NCBI GenBank assembly: GCA_023818965.1
Contig: JAMWCD010000005.1
Span: forward strand, 215,782-279,781
Direction of reading: 5' to 3'
Length of the DNA: 64,000 bases
Origin: Candidatus Omnitrophota bacterium
Lineage (GTDB): Bacteria > Ratteibacteria > UBA8468 > B48-G9 > DTJG01
Part shown: positions 54,041-63,310 of the stretch, piece by piece
Layout of the letters: each line of letters begins with the position of its first letter
Position numbering within the stretch: position 1 is the stretch's first letter
The notes under the pieces: generated by a model
Seen by the model: only the letters and a program-made list of their open reading frames with translations
The model's database searches: none
Told to the model about the DNA's origin: nothing
Translations under genes and position numbers: made by a program

Positions 54041-54897
54041 AGAAAAATTCTCATCGTGGAAATACAGGGATTCTGGTACTCTTTCTTGTTTTTGCGGTAC
54101 TATTGACTTCTCTTTTTATTCTTGAAGAATGGAAGAAAAAAGGGAAACCATTAAAGTTGCCTGAATTGCCTGCACCTGAACAACCTGTTAAGATCAAAGA
54201 AAAATTACAAGAAAAATTTAAAGGTGCAGGGCGGATCGCACTTATCATCGATGACGTTGGATGGAATCCTGATATTGTCGGACAGGTTAAAAGAATTCAA
54301 ACCCCAATGACACTTGCGATTCTCCCTGATAGCCCATTCGGATTAAAAATTGCAAAGGAACTATCAAAAAAACAGGGAATTGACCTTATTCTTCATATAC
54401 CTCTTGAACCTGAATGCACTAACACCAATACGAAATTACTTCAGGGATGTTTAACAACCCGAATGGACAATGAGGAACTAAAATTGAAAATTGACAATTA
54501 CATTGATAGGTTTTCTCCCTACATTGTTGGTGTCAATCATCATATGGGTTCTAAATTCACGACAAATGAAGAAAAAATGGAGGTTCTTCTTAAAGAAATT
54601 AAGGAAAAAAATCTTGTATACATTGATAGTTTAACATCAACAAGATCTGTTGGCTATACAATGGCAGAAAAAATGGGAATAAAAACAGCCCGAAGGGATG
54701 TCTTTATTGATAACTCTTCTGATTATGAACAAATATGTAAAACGCTTGATGAGGTAGCAAATATCGCAAGGGAAAAAGGAACAGTTATTGCAATCGGACA
54801 TGCAAGAACAAATACAATAAAAGCACTCGAAGAAAAAATTCCCAAACTCAAGGAGCAAGGATATCAATTTGTTCCCATCTCAAAAGTCGTTAGATAA
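54037..54897 (+). CDS. Divergent polysaccharide deacetylase family protein
   Basis: A 286-residue protein with an N-terminal anchor (about 11-29) and a divergent polysaccharide deacetylase domain (DUF610): ALIIDDVGWNPDIV, MTLAILPDSPFGL, ILHIPLEP, GVNHHMGSKFT and VIAIGHARTNT. It is a predicted periplasmic envelope enzyme. It is coupled to the Ctp gene by a 4-bp overlap. Upstream LysM-NlpC and Ctp genes suggest a cell-wall maintenance group. Confidence 0.85.
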   Translation: MKKNSHRGNTGILVLFLVFAVLLTSLFILEEWKKKGKPLKLPELPAPEQPVKIKEKLQEKFKGAGRIALIIDDVGWNPDIVGQVKRIQTPMTLAILPDSPFGLKIAKELSKKQGIDLILHIPLEPECTNTNTKLLQGCLTTRMDNEELKLKIDNYIDRFSPYIVGVNHHMGSKFTTNEEKMEVLLKEIKEKNLVYIDSLTSTRSVGYTMAEKMGIKTARRDVFIDNSSDYEQICKTLDEVANIAREKGTVIAIGHARTNTIKALEEKIPKLKEQGYQFVPISKVVR

Positions 54898-54898
54898 T

Positions 54899-55876
54899 AT
54901 GGTCATCCTTGGCATTGAAACATCCTGCGATGAAACATCCGTCGGCATTCTAAAAAATTCTCAACTTGTTGCAAATTTAATAGCAAGTCAGGAGAATTTG
55001 CATTCCCATTTTGGAGGTATTGTACCAGAAATTGCCAGTCGAGCGCATCTTGAAAAAATTGCCATCCTTTTTAATTGTGCCTTAAAAAAAGCTGGAATTA
55101 GTTCAGAAGAAATTGATGCAATAGGAGTAACAAATGAACCAGGATTAAAGGGAAGCCTGATGATAGGTGTTTCATTTGCTACAGGGCTTGCCTATGCATT
55201 GAAAAAACCTGTTTATCATGTAAATCATCTCCACGCTCATCTGGCAGCATGTTATCTAAATCAAAACATTTCATTTCCTGCTCTTGGACTTATCATTTCA
55301 GGTGGACATACAAATTTATACCTTTTACGGAACCATACCAATTTTCATCTTATTGGAAAAACAAGAGATGATGCATGCGGTGAGGTCTTTGATAAGGTTG
55401 GAAGAATGTTAAATCTCCAATTTCCTGGAGGAATGCATGTTGAAAAACTTGCTCAAAAAGGAGATGAAAAAAAATTAAAGTTTCCAGTCGCATACATAAA
55501 GAATTCTCTTGATTTCAGTTTCAGTGGAATTAAAACAGCTGTTTATTACTACATTCTAAAAAACGGGATAAAAAATGCTGCTGACATTGCCGCTTCTTTT
55601 CAAAAGGCGATTACTGATTCAATAATAATGAAAATCAATGATGCAATTAATATGTTTGAAGTAAAAAATTTTCTTTTCGGTGGGGGCGTCATAAGAAACG
55701 AATATTTGAGAAAAAAAATCACAGAGCACTTATCAAAAAAAGGCGTCAGACCGGTTATATGCCCACCTGATTTATGTACGGACAATGGAGGAAAAGTTGC
55801 CATACTTACTTCATATATAATTTCTGCCGGAAAAAAACCGTCTCCTTATAAAATCCTTGTATATCCAACAAAATAG
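54899..55876 (+). CDS. tsaD: tRNA threonylcarbamoyladenosine synthase TsaD
   Basis: A 325-residue TsaD that makes the t6A modification of ANN-decoding tRNAs. GIETSCDETSVGI, the metal-binding HLHAHLAA (H-x-x-x-H), LIISGGHTNLYL and the late FGGGVIRNEYLR with Asp further on are intact. The ATG at 54899 gives the exact family N-terminus; a longer frame from 54869 overlaps the previous gene without reason. It ends the plus-strand operon. Confidence 0.95.
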   Translation: MVILGIETSCDETSVGILKNSQLVANLIASQENLHSHFGGIVPEIASRAHLEKIAILFNCALKKAGISSEEIDAIGVTNEPGLKGSLMIGVSFATGLAYALKKPVYHVNHLHAHLAACYLNQNISFPALGLIISGGHTNLYLLRNHTNFHLIGKTRDDACGEVFDKVGRMLNLQFPGGMHVEKLAQKGDEKKLKFPVAYIKNSLDFSFSGIKTAVYYYILKNGIKNAADIAASFQKAITDSIIMKINDAINMFEVKNFLFGGGVIRNEYLRKKITEHLSKKGVRPVICPPDLCTDNGGKVAILTSYIISAGKKPSPYKILVYPTK

Positions 55877-56044
55877 TATCACAATTTTAAAAATGATTTC
55901 CTGCCAGTTTTTCTTTTCACCAAAACAATATCCTATAAAAGCATACAGGAGGAAAACAGCGGAACTGATAAATGTTATAAAAATTGCCAGGATAGAATAG
56001 AGTGCACCAGCGATTAATTTTAGAATTAATTTTCCACTTTTTCG
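55811..56044 (-). other. Small hydrophobic frame without a start codon
   Basis: In the 149-bp gap between tsaD and mltG a minus-strand frame reads KLILKLIAGALYSILAIFIT then FLLYAFIGYCFGEKKNW and IIFKIVILFCWIY, which looks like two or three membrane segments. It is closed by a TGA and has no ATG, GTG or TTG. It may be a decayed membrane protein or a chance frame; it overlaps the tsaD end. I do not annotate it as a gene. Confidence 0.25.
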
Positions 56045-57015
56045 GTTTCAGCAGTTGTTCCACTGCCAATATAAAGCTTTTTTGCAACGAGATGTTCTGA
56101 ATACGTTGTTGAAAAATAATGAGTGCCATCTCCTTTTGAAACAAAAAACAGATATTTTGTCTTTGCAGGGTTTATCGCTGCCTCAAGTGATTTCCTGCCT
56201 GGATTGCATATCGCACCTGGTGGAACACCTCTGTGCTTATATGTATTATAAGGTGACTTTGTTCTCAAATCATTTGAATCAAGATTTTTTTTATTTCCAA
56301 TCACATATTTTATCGTTGAACAACTCTGAAGTGGCATATGACGTTTTAAGCGATTGTAAAAGATTCCAGCAATAATCGGTCTTTCAGAATCAACTTCTGC
56401 CTCTTTTTCAACAATAGATGCAATAATCACAATTTTTTTTAGTTCATCCCGTGTTAATTTTGATGGCTCTGGATGAATTTCATTGATTACCTGCCAGAAT
56501 CTATCGATCATCATTTTCGCGATTGCCTCTTTTGAAACACCATATGGAACCTGATAGGTATCAGGGAATAAATATCCTTCAAGTCCTTCTTTCTTTGCAA
56601 ATTCATCAAACTCCGCCGATGAACAAATATTTTCGTTTTCAAGAATTTTACCTATTTCATGGCAGGTAATACCCTCTGGAAATGTTAATTTTAAATACGC
56701 AATTTCTCCTTTTAATATTTTCTCAATCACATCATAAATGTATTGCCTTCCACTGAATTCATAAATACCTGCCTTGATTTTTTTATCGCTATGATTTTTT
56801 GTCAACACCCTTAGAAACAATCTTGTATTTTTTATAACACCTTTTTCCTTGAGTAAAAAAGCAACATCCTTTGCATTCACATTTTTAGGTATTTCAACAA
56901 ATGTTCCTGGTGGAAGAAAATCTCCGTATAAACTTGCATGAAATTTTCCAGCCAGAATAGCAATAGTAATTCCACCAATTACAGTAAACCCAATAACAAA
57001 TACTCTCATTTTCAT
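56026..57015 (-). CDS. mltG: Endolytic murein transglycosylase MltG
   Basis: A 329-residue MltG with an N-terminal membrane helix (about 5-22). LysM-like and YceG domains follow: LKLTFPEGITCHEIGKIL, LFPDTYQVPYGVSKE, the catalytic Glu in IASIVEKEAEVDSERPIIAG, and YNTYKHRGVPPGAICNPG. It cuts new glycan strands at the inner membrane. It overlaps cinA by 4 bp. Confidence 0.94.
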   Translation of the reverse strand: MKMRVFVIGFTVIGGITIAILAGKFHASLYGDFLPPGTFVEIPKNVNAKDVAFLLKEKGVIKNTRLFLRVLTKNHSDKKIKAGIYEFSGRQYIYDVIEKILKGEIAYLKLTFPEGITCHEIGKILENENICSSAEFDEFAKKEGLEGYLFPDTYQVPYGVSKEAIAKMMIDRFWQVINEIHPEPSKLTRDELKKIVIIASIVEKEAEVDSERPIIAGIFYNRLKRHMPLQSCSTIKYVIGNKKNLDSNDLRTKSPYNTYKHRGVPPGAICNPGRKSLEAAINPAKTKYLFFVSKGDGTHYFSTTYSEHLVAKKLYIGSGTTAETEKVEN

Positions 57016-58283
57016 TTTTTTTCTCTCAGCAATACCCGTCGTAGTAAATCAATTCCGGCAAGAGCAGCCCTTGTTTTTATCGTTGATCTTGTACCCGAGA
57101 AATAAAATTTTTTTGTCTGAACATTTTTATTTGTCAGAGCAACAGCCATCCATACGAGTCCCACGGGTTTTTCAATTGTTCCACCGGATGGACCTGCGAT
57201 ACCGGTAATTGCAAGTGAAACATCTGCCTTTCCATATTTTCTGGCTCCCTTTGCCATTGCTATCGCTGTTTGCTCACTTACAGCGCCATATTTTCTCAGG
57301 ATTGTTTTTGGTACTTTCAACAATTTCTTTTTTAACTTATTTGAATAAGTAACAATAGAACCATTAAAACATGAAGAAATCCCTGGAATTTCTGTCATCA
57401 AATGTCCTGCAAGACCACCTGTACACGATTCAGCAAAACAACAAACAAGTTTTCTTTTATTCAACAATAATGCAAGTGCCTGTGGAATTGTCATTCCATC
57501 TGTTCCAAGAAATGAGTCCTGAAAAATATTCCTTAATTCATTTTCAACTTCTTCAAAAAGGTTTTTTTTGTCAACAGGAAGTTTCAACCACAGTTCTATC
57601 AAATACGGTAATGCAAGAATTGTCCATACTCCACCTGTAAATTCAATATCTTTTCTCAATTTCTCTGTTTTCTCTTCAACGATGGATTCAGGTTCTCCAG
57701 CAATTCCAAATCCTTTTCGTACAAAAACATTTTGTATTTCACTGCCTCTTTGTCGGATCAACTCAGGAATAACACATTTCCGCATCATATTTTCAAATTC
57801 AACAGGTGGACCAGGTAAAAGAAATACAGGTTTTCCCATGTACTCAAAAAACATTCCTGGAGCAGTTCCGATTTCATTTGGAAACATTACTGCGCCCTCT
57901 ATTACCATTGCCTGCCTTTTATTCTTTTCAGGAATACTGTCAATTTTCCTCGCTTTAAACCTTTCCTGAATCTGATTCCATGCCTGCTGTGAAAATATAA
58001 GATTTTTATTCAACATTTTTGCCATTGATTCTCTGGTAATATCATCAAATGTTGGACCAAGTCCACCAGAGATAATTACGGCATCGCCAGTGTTAATACA
58101 AAAAATAACAGAATCAATAATTTTTCCCATATCATCAGGAACAATAACATTGCAGTTTAACTCAAATCCATTTTCTTCAAGAATTTTGTTTGCAATGTGA
58201 ATATTGGTATTAACAACATAAAAAAACAGTTCACTGCCGACACAAACAAGATTCACTCGTTGTATATTTTTCATTTTTTCCAT
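57012..58283 (-). CDS. cinA: CinA-like nicotinamide-nucleotide amidohydrolase
   Basis: A 423-residue CinA. The N-terminal half is a MoaB-like domain (GDAVIISGGLGPTFDDITRE), the C-terminal 160 residues a PncC amidase (CFAESCTGGLAGHLMTEIPG then ITGIAGPSGGT). The protein hydrolyses NMN or ADP-ribose-type by-products in NAD recycling. Full length for the family. Confidence 0.93.
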   Translation of the reverse strand: MEKMKNIQRVNLVCVGSELFFYVVNTNIHIANKILEENGFELNCNVIVPDDMGKIIDSVIFCINTGDAVIISGGLGPTFDDITRESMAKMLNKNLIFSQQAWNQIQERFKARKIDSIPEKNKRQAMVIEGAVMFPNEIGTAPGMFFEYMGKPVFLLPGPPVEFENMMRKCVIPELIRQRGSEIQNVFVRKGFGIAGEPESIVEEKTEKLRKDIEFTGGVWTILALPYLIELWLKLPVDKKNLFEEVENELRNIFQDSFLGTDGMTIPQALALLLNKRKLVCCFAESCTGGLAGHLMTEIPGISSCFNGSIVTYSNKLKKKLLKVPKTILRKYGAVSEQTAIAMAKGARKYGKADVSLAITGIAGPSGGTIEKPVGLVWMAVALTNKNVQTKKFYFSGTRSTIKTRAALAGIDLLRRVLLREKK

Positions 58284-58305
58284 TCTTTCACCGGTGGTGT
58301 AATGT

Positions 58306-58851
58306 TTAAAGGGATATTTTTTCTACAATTGAGCCGTCAAGAAGATTCCGAAGTTCGACAGATCTATCATCAATCACACCCATGCCAGGAAAATTCTTGG
58401 GGAGAGCACAACTACCAGGATTCAAAAATATAACACCGTCAATTTTTTCAAGACGTGCCATATGCGTATGACCAGAAACAACAATATTGATCTTCCATTG
58501 CTTTGACAATTTCAAAAGATCTTCATTGCTGTATCTGTGACCATGAGTAACAAAAATTTTGATTCCATTATATACGACAAAAGCAAACGGATCACATAAA
58601 GGAAAATTACTGACCAACTGGTCAACATCAGAATCACAATTACCTTTTGCACATATCAGCGGAATATTCAATGAATTAAATTGTAATGAAAGAGAACCAG
58701 GAGCATGTCCCGACGGTAATGGATTTCTCGGTCCAAAGTAATAAACATCACCTGCGTGAATAATACAATTGACATCAGATTGAATATATTTTTTTACCAT
58801 TTCCAATGCTGAAACAGAACCATGTGTATCACTGATTACAATTATCTTCAT
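58306..58851 (-). CDS. YfcE/MJ0936-type metallophosphoesterase
   Basis: A 181-residue phosphodiesterase. Metal ligands appear as ISDTHG at the N-terminus, IHAGDV, KGNCD, VTHGH and VVSGHTH. The family hydrolyses artificial phosphodiesters; its cell substrate is not known. It overlaps the pseudopilin gene's end by 4 bp and lies 22 bp before cinA. Confidence 0.92.
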   Translation of the reverse strand: MKIIVISDTHGSVSALEMVKKYIQSDVNCIIHAGDVYYFGPRNPLPSGHAPGSLSLQFNSLNIPLICAKGNCDSDVDQLVSNFPLCDPFAFVVYNGIKIFVTHGHRYSNEDLLKLSKQWKINIVVSGHTHMARLEKIDGVIFLNPGSCALPKNFPGMGVIDDRSVELRNLLDGSIVEKISL

Positions 58852-60599
58852 TGTTCCACCTTTTTAAGAACATTCTTTTTCGGGATAACATCAATATCAA
58901 ATTCATTTGTAATTTCGTATTTATCATCCTTTTTCAGAGATATTTTAACCTTTTTTCTCCCTGTTTCATTGAACTTCGTTGTGAGTATATAGTTTTCTCC
59001 TGTCCATGCAATTTTGAATTCCGATGTCCCTTCAACACTCAATTTTGGTTGAAGATCTGGAATCACATTTCCGTATCTATCTGTGACAATAAATTTAATA
59101 TCAATGTCCTGGTTTTCTATCACCACTGGTGTAAAATCCAGCAAATTCAGTTTCGCAGGATAGGATGGCACAACAGAAAATGTGTTTGACTTTCCAGTCC
59201 TTCCTGCACCATCATTAACAACAATGAAAGTTTCACTGACTGCCTTTTCAAATTTAATGGTCTCCATCCATATTCCTGAAGACATATCCTGATTAACATA
59301 TGAGACAATACAACCATCCTGACTGAAAACAAAACCTTTTGCTCTGTTTCCGTATTTATCAACTGCTTTTACTGTCAATGAAACCGGGCTTCCTGCTTCT
59401 ACAGGTGATTTAATGGGACTTATTTCATATCTATCAATTGTCCCTGGTTCTACTCTTAAAGAGCAACTTTCTTTTACTGGAGTATTCGGTATCAAAAAAC
59501 TAACACTGTTTTCTCCTGATTTATGGAAGACAACACCAACATTAATTTCACCACTGGCATCAGAAAAAACTTCAGAAGGATATTCTGCCTCCTTACCTGT
59601 TGCTACAAGAAGTTTTATTCCTTCTTTCGCACATTTATTCCCGAAAGCATCTTTAATAATAACCTTAAAATTTGCAGGTATTCCAGCGTATGCAATCACA
59701 GGAGGGATAATCTCTATTGATGCAGGCTGGCCTGATTCAACAATAAATTCTGATGAATTTTTCCATGTTCCATTTTGACCGGCAACGATTAAAATATTGT
59801 CAGGACGAACTTTTTTAAATTGAATCATGACATTTGCTACACCTTTTTGAAGTGAAATTTCCGATGGTTCAACACTCTGTGTCAAATCCATTAGTTTCAA
59901 TTTTTCATCGGTTTCAAAAAGGTTTCCTTCTGTATCAACTGCCCTGACTGTAATTGCGACAGGTTTTCCTGCCTGAATTTTAGGTGGAAGATTAATGACT
60001 TGATAAGTACCAAAACTTGCCTGTGATTTTTTTTCAGTTATTTCTTCCTGTTTACTTTCAACAGTTCGCTCTTCCTTTTTTTCAGGTACTGAAGTCGCAA
60101 CAAGAGCAGGTCTCTGAAAAGATGGAAACTTTATATCTCTTCCTATGGCTACGTGTCCATCAGCATAAAGAACTCCATATCCACCAGTATGAGGTGTTGG
60201 TAATTCAGGATAAAGGGAAGTTATTTCTGTCATCAACCAGGTACTGGCTGAATCAGGTGATTGTCTTCTTGCTGCCTCGTTCCAGAGGTAATTTGTACCA
60301 TATCGGTTAAAATCTGAAGAAATGGCAGGGCAGAAAAATAATGGTCCTGTTGCTCCGTATTTTTTCAATATATTATGGATGCCGTTTGGGTCTCCAGCAT
60401 CTTTCGGGAAAAACACTGCAACAGGCAAAGCATCATGGTCTGCTTCAAACATCGCTATTGCCTGGCCTATCTGTTTCAAATTATTAAGGCATACTGAATC
60501 TTTACCTTTTTTTACCAGTTGATATCCGCCTATAGAAAGCGTAGAAACAATGGCAGCAACAGCAGTAATTTCTATCAGGGTAAAACCTCTTGTCCTCAT
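58848..60599 (-). CDS. Pseudopilin fused to Ig-like repeat domains
   Basis: A 583-residue protein with a type IV prepilin leader (RTRGFTLIEITAVAAIVS: cleavage before Phe5-6, Glu at +5). The pilin head to about 160 ends in GVLYADGHVAIGRDI, related to the H-X9-DG proteins of planctomycetes and relatives. From about 195 on come four or so Ig/invasin-like repeats with 'D-x-x-G-N' turns (AVDTEGNL, KDAFGNKC, AVDKYGNRAKG, VTDRYGNVIPD). The usual pseudopilin length is about 150-250. It could be a minor pilin carrying an adhesive stalk. Confidence 0.8.
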   Translation of the reverse strand: MRTRGFTLIEITAVAAIVSTLSIGGYQLVKKGKDSVCLNNLKQIGQAIAMFEADHDALPVAVFFPKDAGDPNGIHNILKKYGATGPLFFCPAISSDFNRYGTNYLWNEAARRQSPDSASTWLMTEITSLYPELPTPHTGGYGVLYADGHVAIGRDIKFPSFQRPALVATSVPEKKEERTVESKQEEITEKKSQASFGTYQVINLPPKIQAGKPVAITVRAVDTEGNLFETDEKLKLMDLTQSVEPSEISLQKGVANVMIQFKKVRPDNILIVAGQNGTWKNSSEFIVESGQPASIEIIPPVIAYAGIPANFKVIIKDAFGNKCAKEGIKLLVATGKEAEYPSEVFSDASGEINVGVVFHKSGENSVSFLIPNTPVKESCSLRVEPGTIDRYEISPIKSPVEAGSPVSLTVKAVDKYGNRAKGFVFSQDGCIVSYVNQDMSSGIWMETIKFEKAVSETFIVVNDGAGRTGKSNTFSVVPSYPAKLNLLDFTPVVIENQDIDIKFIVTDRYGNVIPDLQPKLSVEGTSEFKIAWTGENYILTTKFNETGRKKVKISLKKDDKYEITNEFDIDVIPKKNVLKKVEQ

Positions 60600-60605
60600 A
60601 CTTAT

Positions 60606-60634
60606 AGTATATAAAAATAGCGTTTTTTAGTCAA
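60606..60634 (-). promoter_or_regulatory. Promoter for a leaderless pseudopilin mRNA
   Basis: On the minus strand TTGACT (60634-60629), 17 nt, TATACT (60611-60606), then six bases to ATG 60599. No Shine-Dalgarno is present. Confidence 0.6.
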
Positions 60635-60649
60635 TAAAACTCGCTTTTG

Positions 60650-60658
60650 TGATATAAT
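60650..60658 (+). promoter_or_regulatory. Extended -10 for the third URO-D gene
   Basis: TGATATAAT (60650-60658) is an extended -10 with perfect TATAAT but without a clear -35. The ATG at 60680 has AAGGG nearby. Confidence 0.4.
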
Positions 60659-60679
60659 TAACAAAAAAAAGGGATAAAA

Positions 60680-61798
60680 ATGAACAGTCATGATAGTAAT
60701 AACAATGATGCTATTAAGCAAAAACTGAACTCATTTGAATTTAAGAAAAATTTTGTTGAAACAGTTCAAAGACATAGAAAAATTCAGAATGCAAAAAAGG
60801 GATGCCTGATATACACATTTCTTCCTGAAGAAAATGAAATTCTGCAATCTGTAAGCATACCACCACTTGAAGAGATTGATTTTGAAAAAAATCCGCTTCT
60901 GCTACCAAAACTCCTGTGCGATAGAGATGAAAAATTATATCATTTCCGCTCTGATTATCCTGATGATTCAATACCAGTATCACCACTGAGATATGGTTCA
61001 GGAATATTTGCAGGAATGATTCTGGGTTCTTTAAGGTTTGGAGCAAATACTTCATGGATTGAACCGGTAGGAAAAAGTATCGATGAAACAATAAATTTTC
61101 CTTGGAAAAAAAATAATCATATTATTGATATTGCCTTGCAGGGCATGGAATATTCAACAAAAAGAATGAAAAACAAATCCTATGTGTATCTATCAGGTTA
61201 TCATTCACCACTTGAACTTGCCTTCATACTAAGGGGTTCAGATTTTTTTATGGATATCTATTTACATCCTGAAAAAGTCCATCAATTAATTCGCCGGTGT
61301 GATGAGGCATTAAAATGGGTCTACGAATTGATAGAATTGAATGTCAAAAAGGAAAATTATGGCGAGATTGCTGGTTATCTGTGGATGGAAAAAGGACTTT
61401 CATTTCTCAGCGAGGATGCAGCAGGACTTATGTCACCGGCTCATTACCAAAAATTCGGTGTTCCTTATACAAATGGGGTCTTTAAAAGACATGGTGGTGG
61501 ATTCCTTCATGTCCATACGCAGGCATACCATCAAATGAAAAACATTTCAAATATTGAACATCTCACGATGTACAACTGGAGACCTGACCCGAACACACCT
61601 GAAGCAATTGATATTATTGATAAATTGTTTTACGGTGCAACAAAAAAAATTGTGATGATTGTCGCAAGCCCGGAAAAAATTGTAGAAAAAATCAATATTC
61701 TTTCTCAGGGAAGATTTTTCATACTCTGCGAGTGCCAGGACAGAAAACAACAGGAGTTCATTGTCAATTTGATAAAGGAAAAAGCCCCTATTGGGTAA
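60680..61798 (+). CDS. Third URO-D family protein
   Basis: A 372-residue URO-D superfamily protein. The N-terminal 60 residues differ from its paralogues. Recognisable are SGYHSPLELAFILRGSDFFMD, GLSFLSEDAAGLMSPAHYQKFGVPY and GGGFLHVHTQAYHQM, where the zinc-type H-x-C-G motif is replaced by H-x-H-T. Like the other two it is probably a methyltransfer or related enzyme, not a heme enzyme. The 3' end overlaps the convergent radical SAM gene by 11 bp. Confidence 0.7.
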   Translation: MNSHDSNNNDAIKQKLNSFEFKKNFVETVQRHRKIQNAKKGCLIYTFLPEENEILQSVSIPPLEEIDFEKNPLLLPKLLCDRDEKLYHFRSDYPDDSIPVSPLRYGSGIFAGMILGSLRFGANTSWIEPVGKSIDETINFPWKKNNHIIDIALQGMEYSTKRMKNKSYVYLSGYHSPLELAFILRGSDFFMDIYLHPEKVHQLIRRCDEALKWVYELIELNVKKENYGEIAGYLWMEKGLSFLSEDAAGLMSPAHYQKFGVPYTNGVFKRHGGGFLHVHTQAYHQMKNISNIEHLTMYNWRPDPNTPEAIDIIDKLFYGATKKIVMIVASPEKIVEKINILSQGRFFILCECQDRKQQEFIVNLIKEKAPIG

Positions 61799-63299
61799 TT
61801 TTTAAACCCTGTTTTTCTTCAGCAACATGTTTATTATTGAGTATGCAACCCGGGTCCGGAGCCATAAAACTTCCAAAGTAAGCATATGCACGTGCAACAC
61901 ATCCACCGCAAACTGAAAAGTATTTTCCTTTGCATCCGCAAATTTCAGGATGTTTTCTCCTATCCCTTATTGTATTAAGAACTTCAGAATACTCCCAGAC
62001 ATCAAGAAGATTTTGTTTACTTATTTTTCCGTCAATCTTCACATTACCAATCACAACATCAGGCATAAACACACATGGAGTAATACTACCATCGGGCTGA
62101 ATTGCAAGATATGCTCTTCCAGCACCACAACCACCTATTAATTCAACAATATTTCCAAGTTTGTCTGCGTTTCCAGAAGAAAAATGACCAATAACAGTTT
62201 GATTTCCACAACCACTTTCAATCATTTCCTTACAATACCTTCCAAACTGCGGGGCAGTGCTTAAAAGAGAACTTCTCCCCTTTGCAAGGTCTTCGTAAAA
62301 TAGTTGAAACAATTTTTCCCTCTCTTCACATGAAAGATCATTTTCAAAGGCAGCTCGACCGCAGGGCACGTAGTTATAAAGCACGACCTTCCTGATTCCA
62401 AGTTCATCCCTTAATCTTATCATCTCTGGAATTTCATCCTTATTCTCACGAGCAACAGTAAATGATATACATACCTTATCTGCCTCACCAACCCTGATTA
62501 AATTTTTAATCCCGTTCAATGTCCTTTCAAAGCAACCAGCAACACCGCGAAACCTATCATGAACCTCTGAAGTGGCACCATCCAAACTAACTCCATAGTA
62601 GGCAAAACCAATTTCTTTTAACTTTTCAGCAACACGTTCATTTATCAATGTTCCATTGGTATTAATTGACATATAAAGACCAGATGATTTCCCAATGTTA
62701 GCAAGTTCCCAGAAATCAGGATCCATTAATGGCTCTCCACCAGCAAAAGCAAATGTAGGAATATTGGTTTTGCAGATTTCTTCCATCAAAGTAAGTTTCT
62801 CTTTTCTTGTTAATTCAGCCGGATGTCCTGCGGATAGAACACCTGCATCTTCATAACAGTGTTTACATCTGAGATTGCATCGAGCAGTAATATTCCAAAC
62901 TATCATCAATGGCTGTGCAAAAGTCATAGGCATACTCACACCGTTTTTTACAACAGTTTCTGCAATATTCAAAATTGCTCTTCTAACCAGAGGGTTTTCT
63001 GAAACAGATTTAAGTTTATCCCTCTCAATGCCAAAAATCCTGCAAACATGTTCAAAAATAATATATGGAAACAATGTCTCTGAATCCTCGAGCATTCTTT
63101 TAAAAGCGCCCCGACTGTCAGTGCTAAATTTTTCTATAAAATGTTCAAGCTTTGTTTTACCATCAACCATCTCGAGATATCTGGAAAGGGTTTTTCTTGA
63201 AAAAGGAAGATTCAATATTTTGTAGATCACACTGTTTTTTATGTCGCTGACAAAAGATTCAGGCGAGAGTGGGAAATTGTTAAGATTCCATAATCCCAT
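61788..63299 (-). CDS. SPASM radical SAM protein
   Basis: A 503-residue radical SAM protein. An N-terminal region (about 1-125) is unassigned and helical. The cluster motif CNLRCKHC is at about 137-144, GGEPLMDPDF the SAM-site, and the C-terminal SPASM part has GCGAGRAYLAIQPDGSITPCVF then CGCKGKYFSVCGGCVARA. It resembles the heme-modifying and peptide-modifying SPASM groups. AAGGAGG stands six bases before ATG. It is 11 bp behind the IS630-type protein on the same strand. Confidence 0.8.
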   Translation of the reverse strand: MGLWNLNNFPLSPESFVSDIKNSVIYKILNLPFSRKTLSRYLEMVDGKTKLEHFIEKFSTDSRGAFKRMLEDSETLFPYIIFEHVCRIFGIERDKLKSVSENPLVRRAILNIAETVVKNGVSMPMTFAQPLMIVWNITARCNLRCKHCYEDAGVLSAGHPAELTRKEKLTLMEEICKTNIPTFAFAGGEPLMDPDFWELANIGKSSGLYMSINTNGTLINERVAEKLKEIGFAYYGVSLDGATSEVHDRFRGVAGCFERTLNGIKNLIRVGEADKVCISFTVARENKDEIPEMIRLRDELGIRKVVLYNYVPCGRAAFENDLSCEEREKLFQLFYEDLAKGRSSLLSTAPQFGRYCKEMIESGCGNQTVIGHFSSGNADKLGNIVELIGGCGAGRAYLAIQPDGSITPCVFMPDVVIGNVKIDGKISKQNLLDVWEYSEVLNTIRDRRKHPEICGCKGKYFSVCGGCVARAYAYFGSFMAPDPGCILNNKHVAEEKQGLKITQ

Positions 63300-63310
63300 A
63301 TTCCCTCCTT

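Noticed and set aside
55917..56144. 75-codon minus-strand frame at the mltG end
   Set aside because: Shadow of mltG and of the hydrophobic frame; no Shine-Dalgarno or family match.
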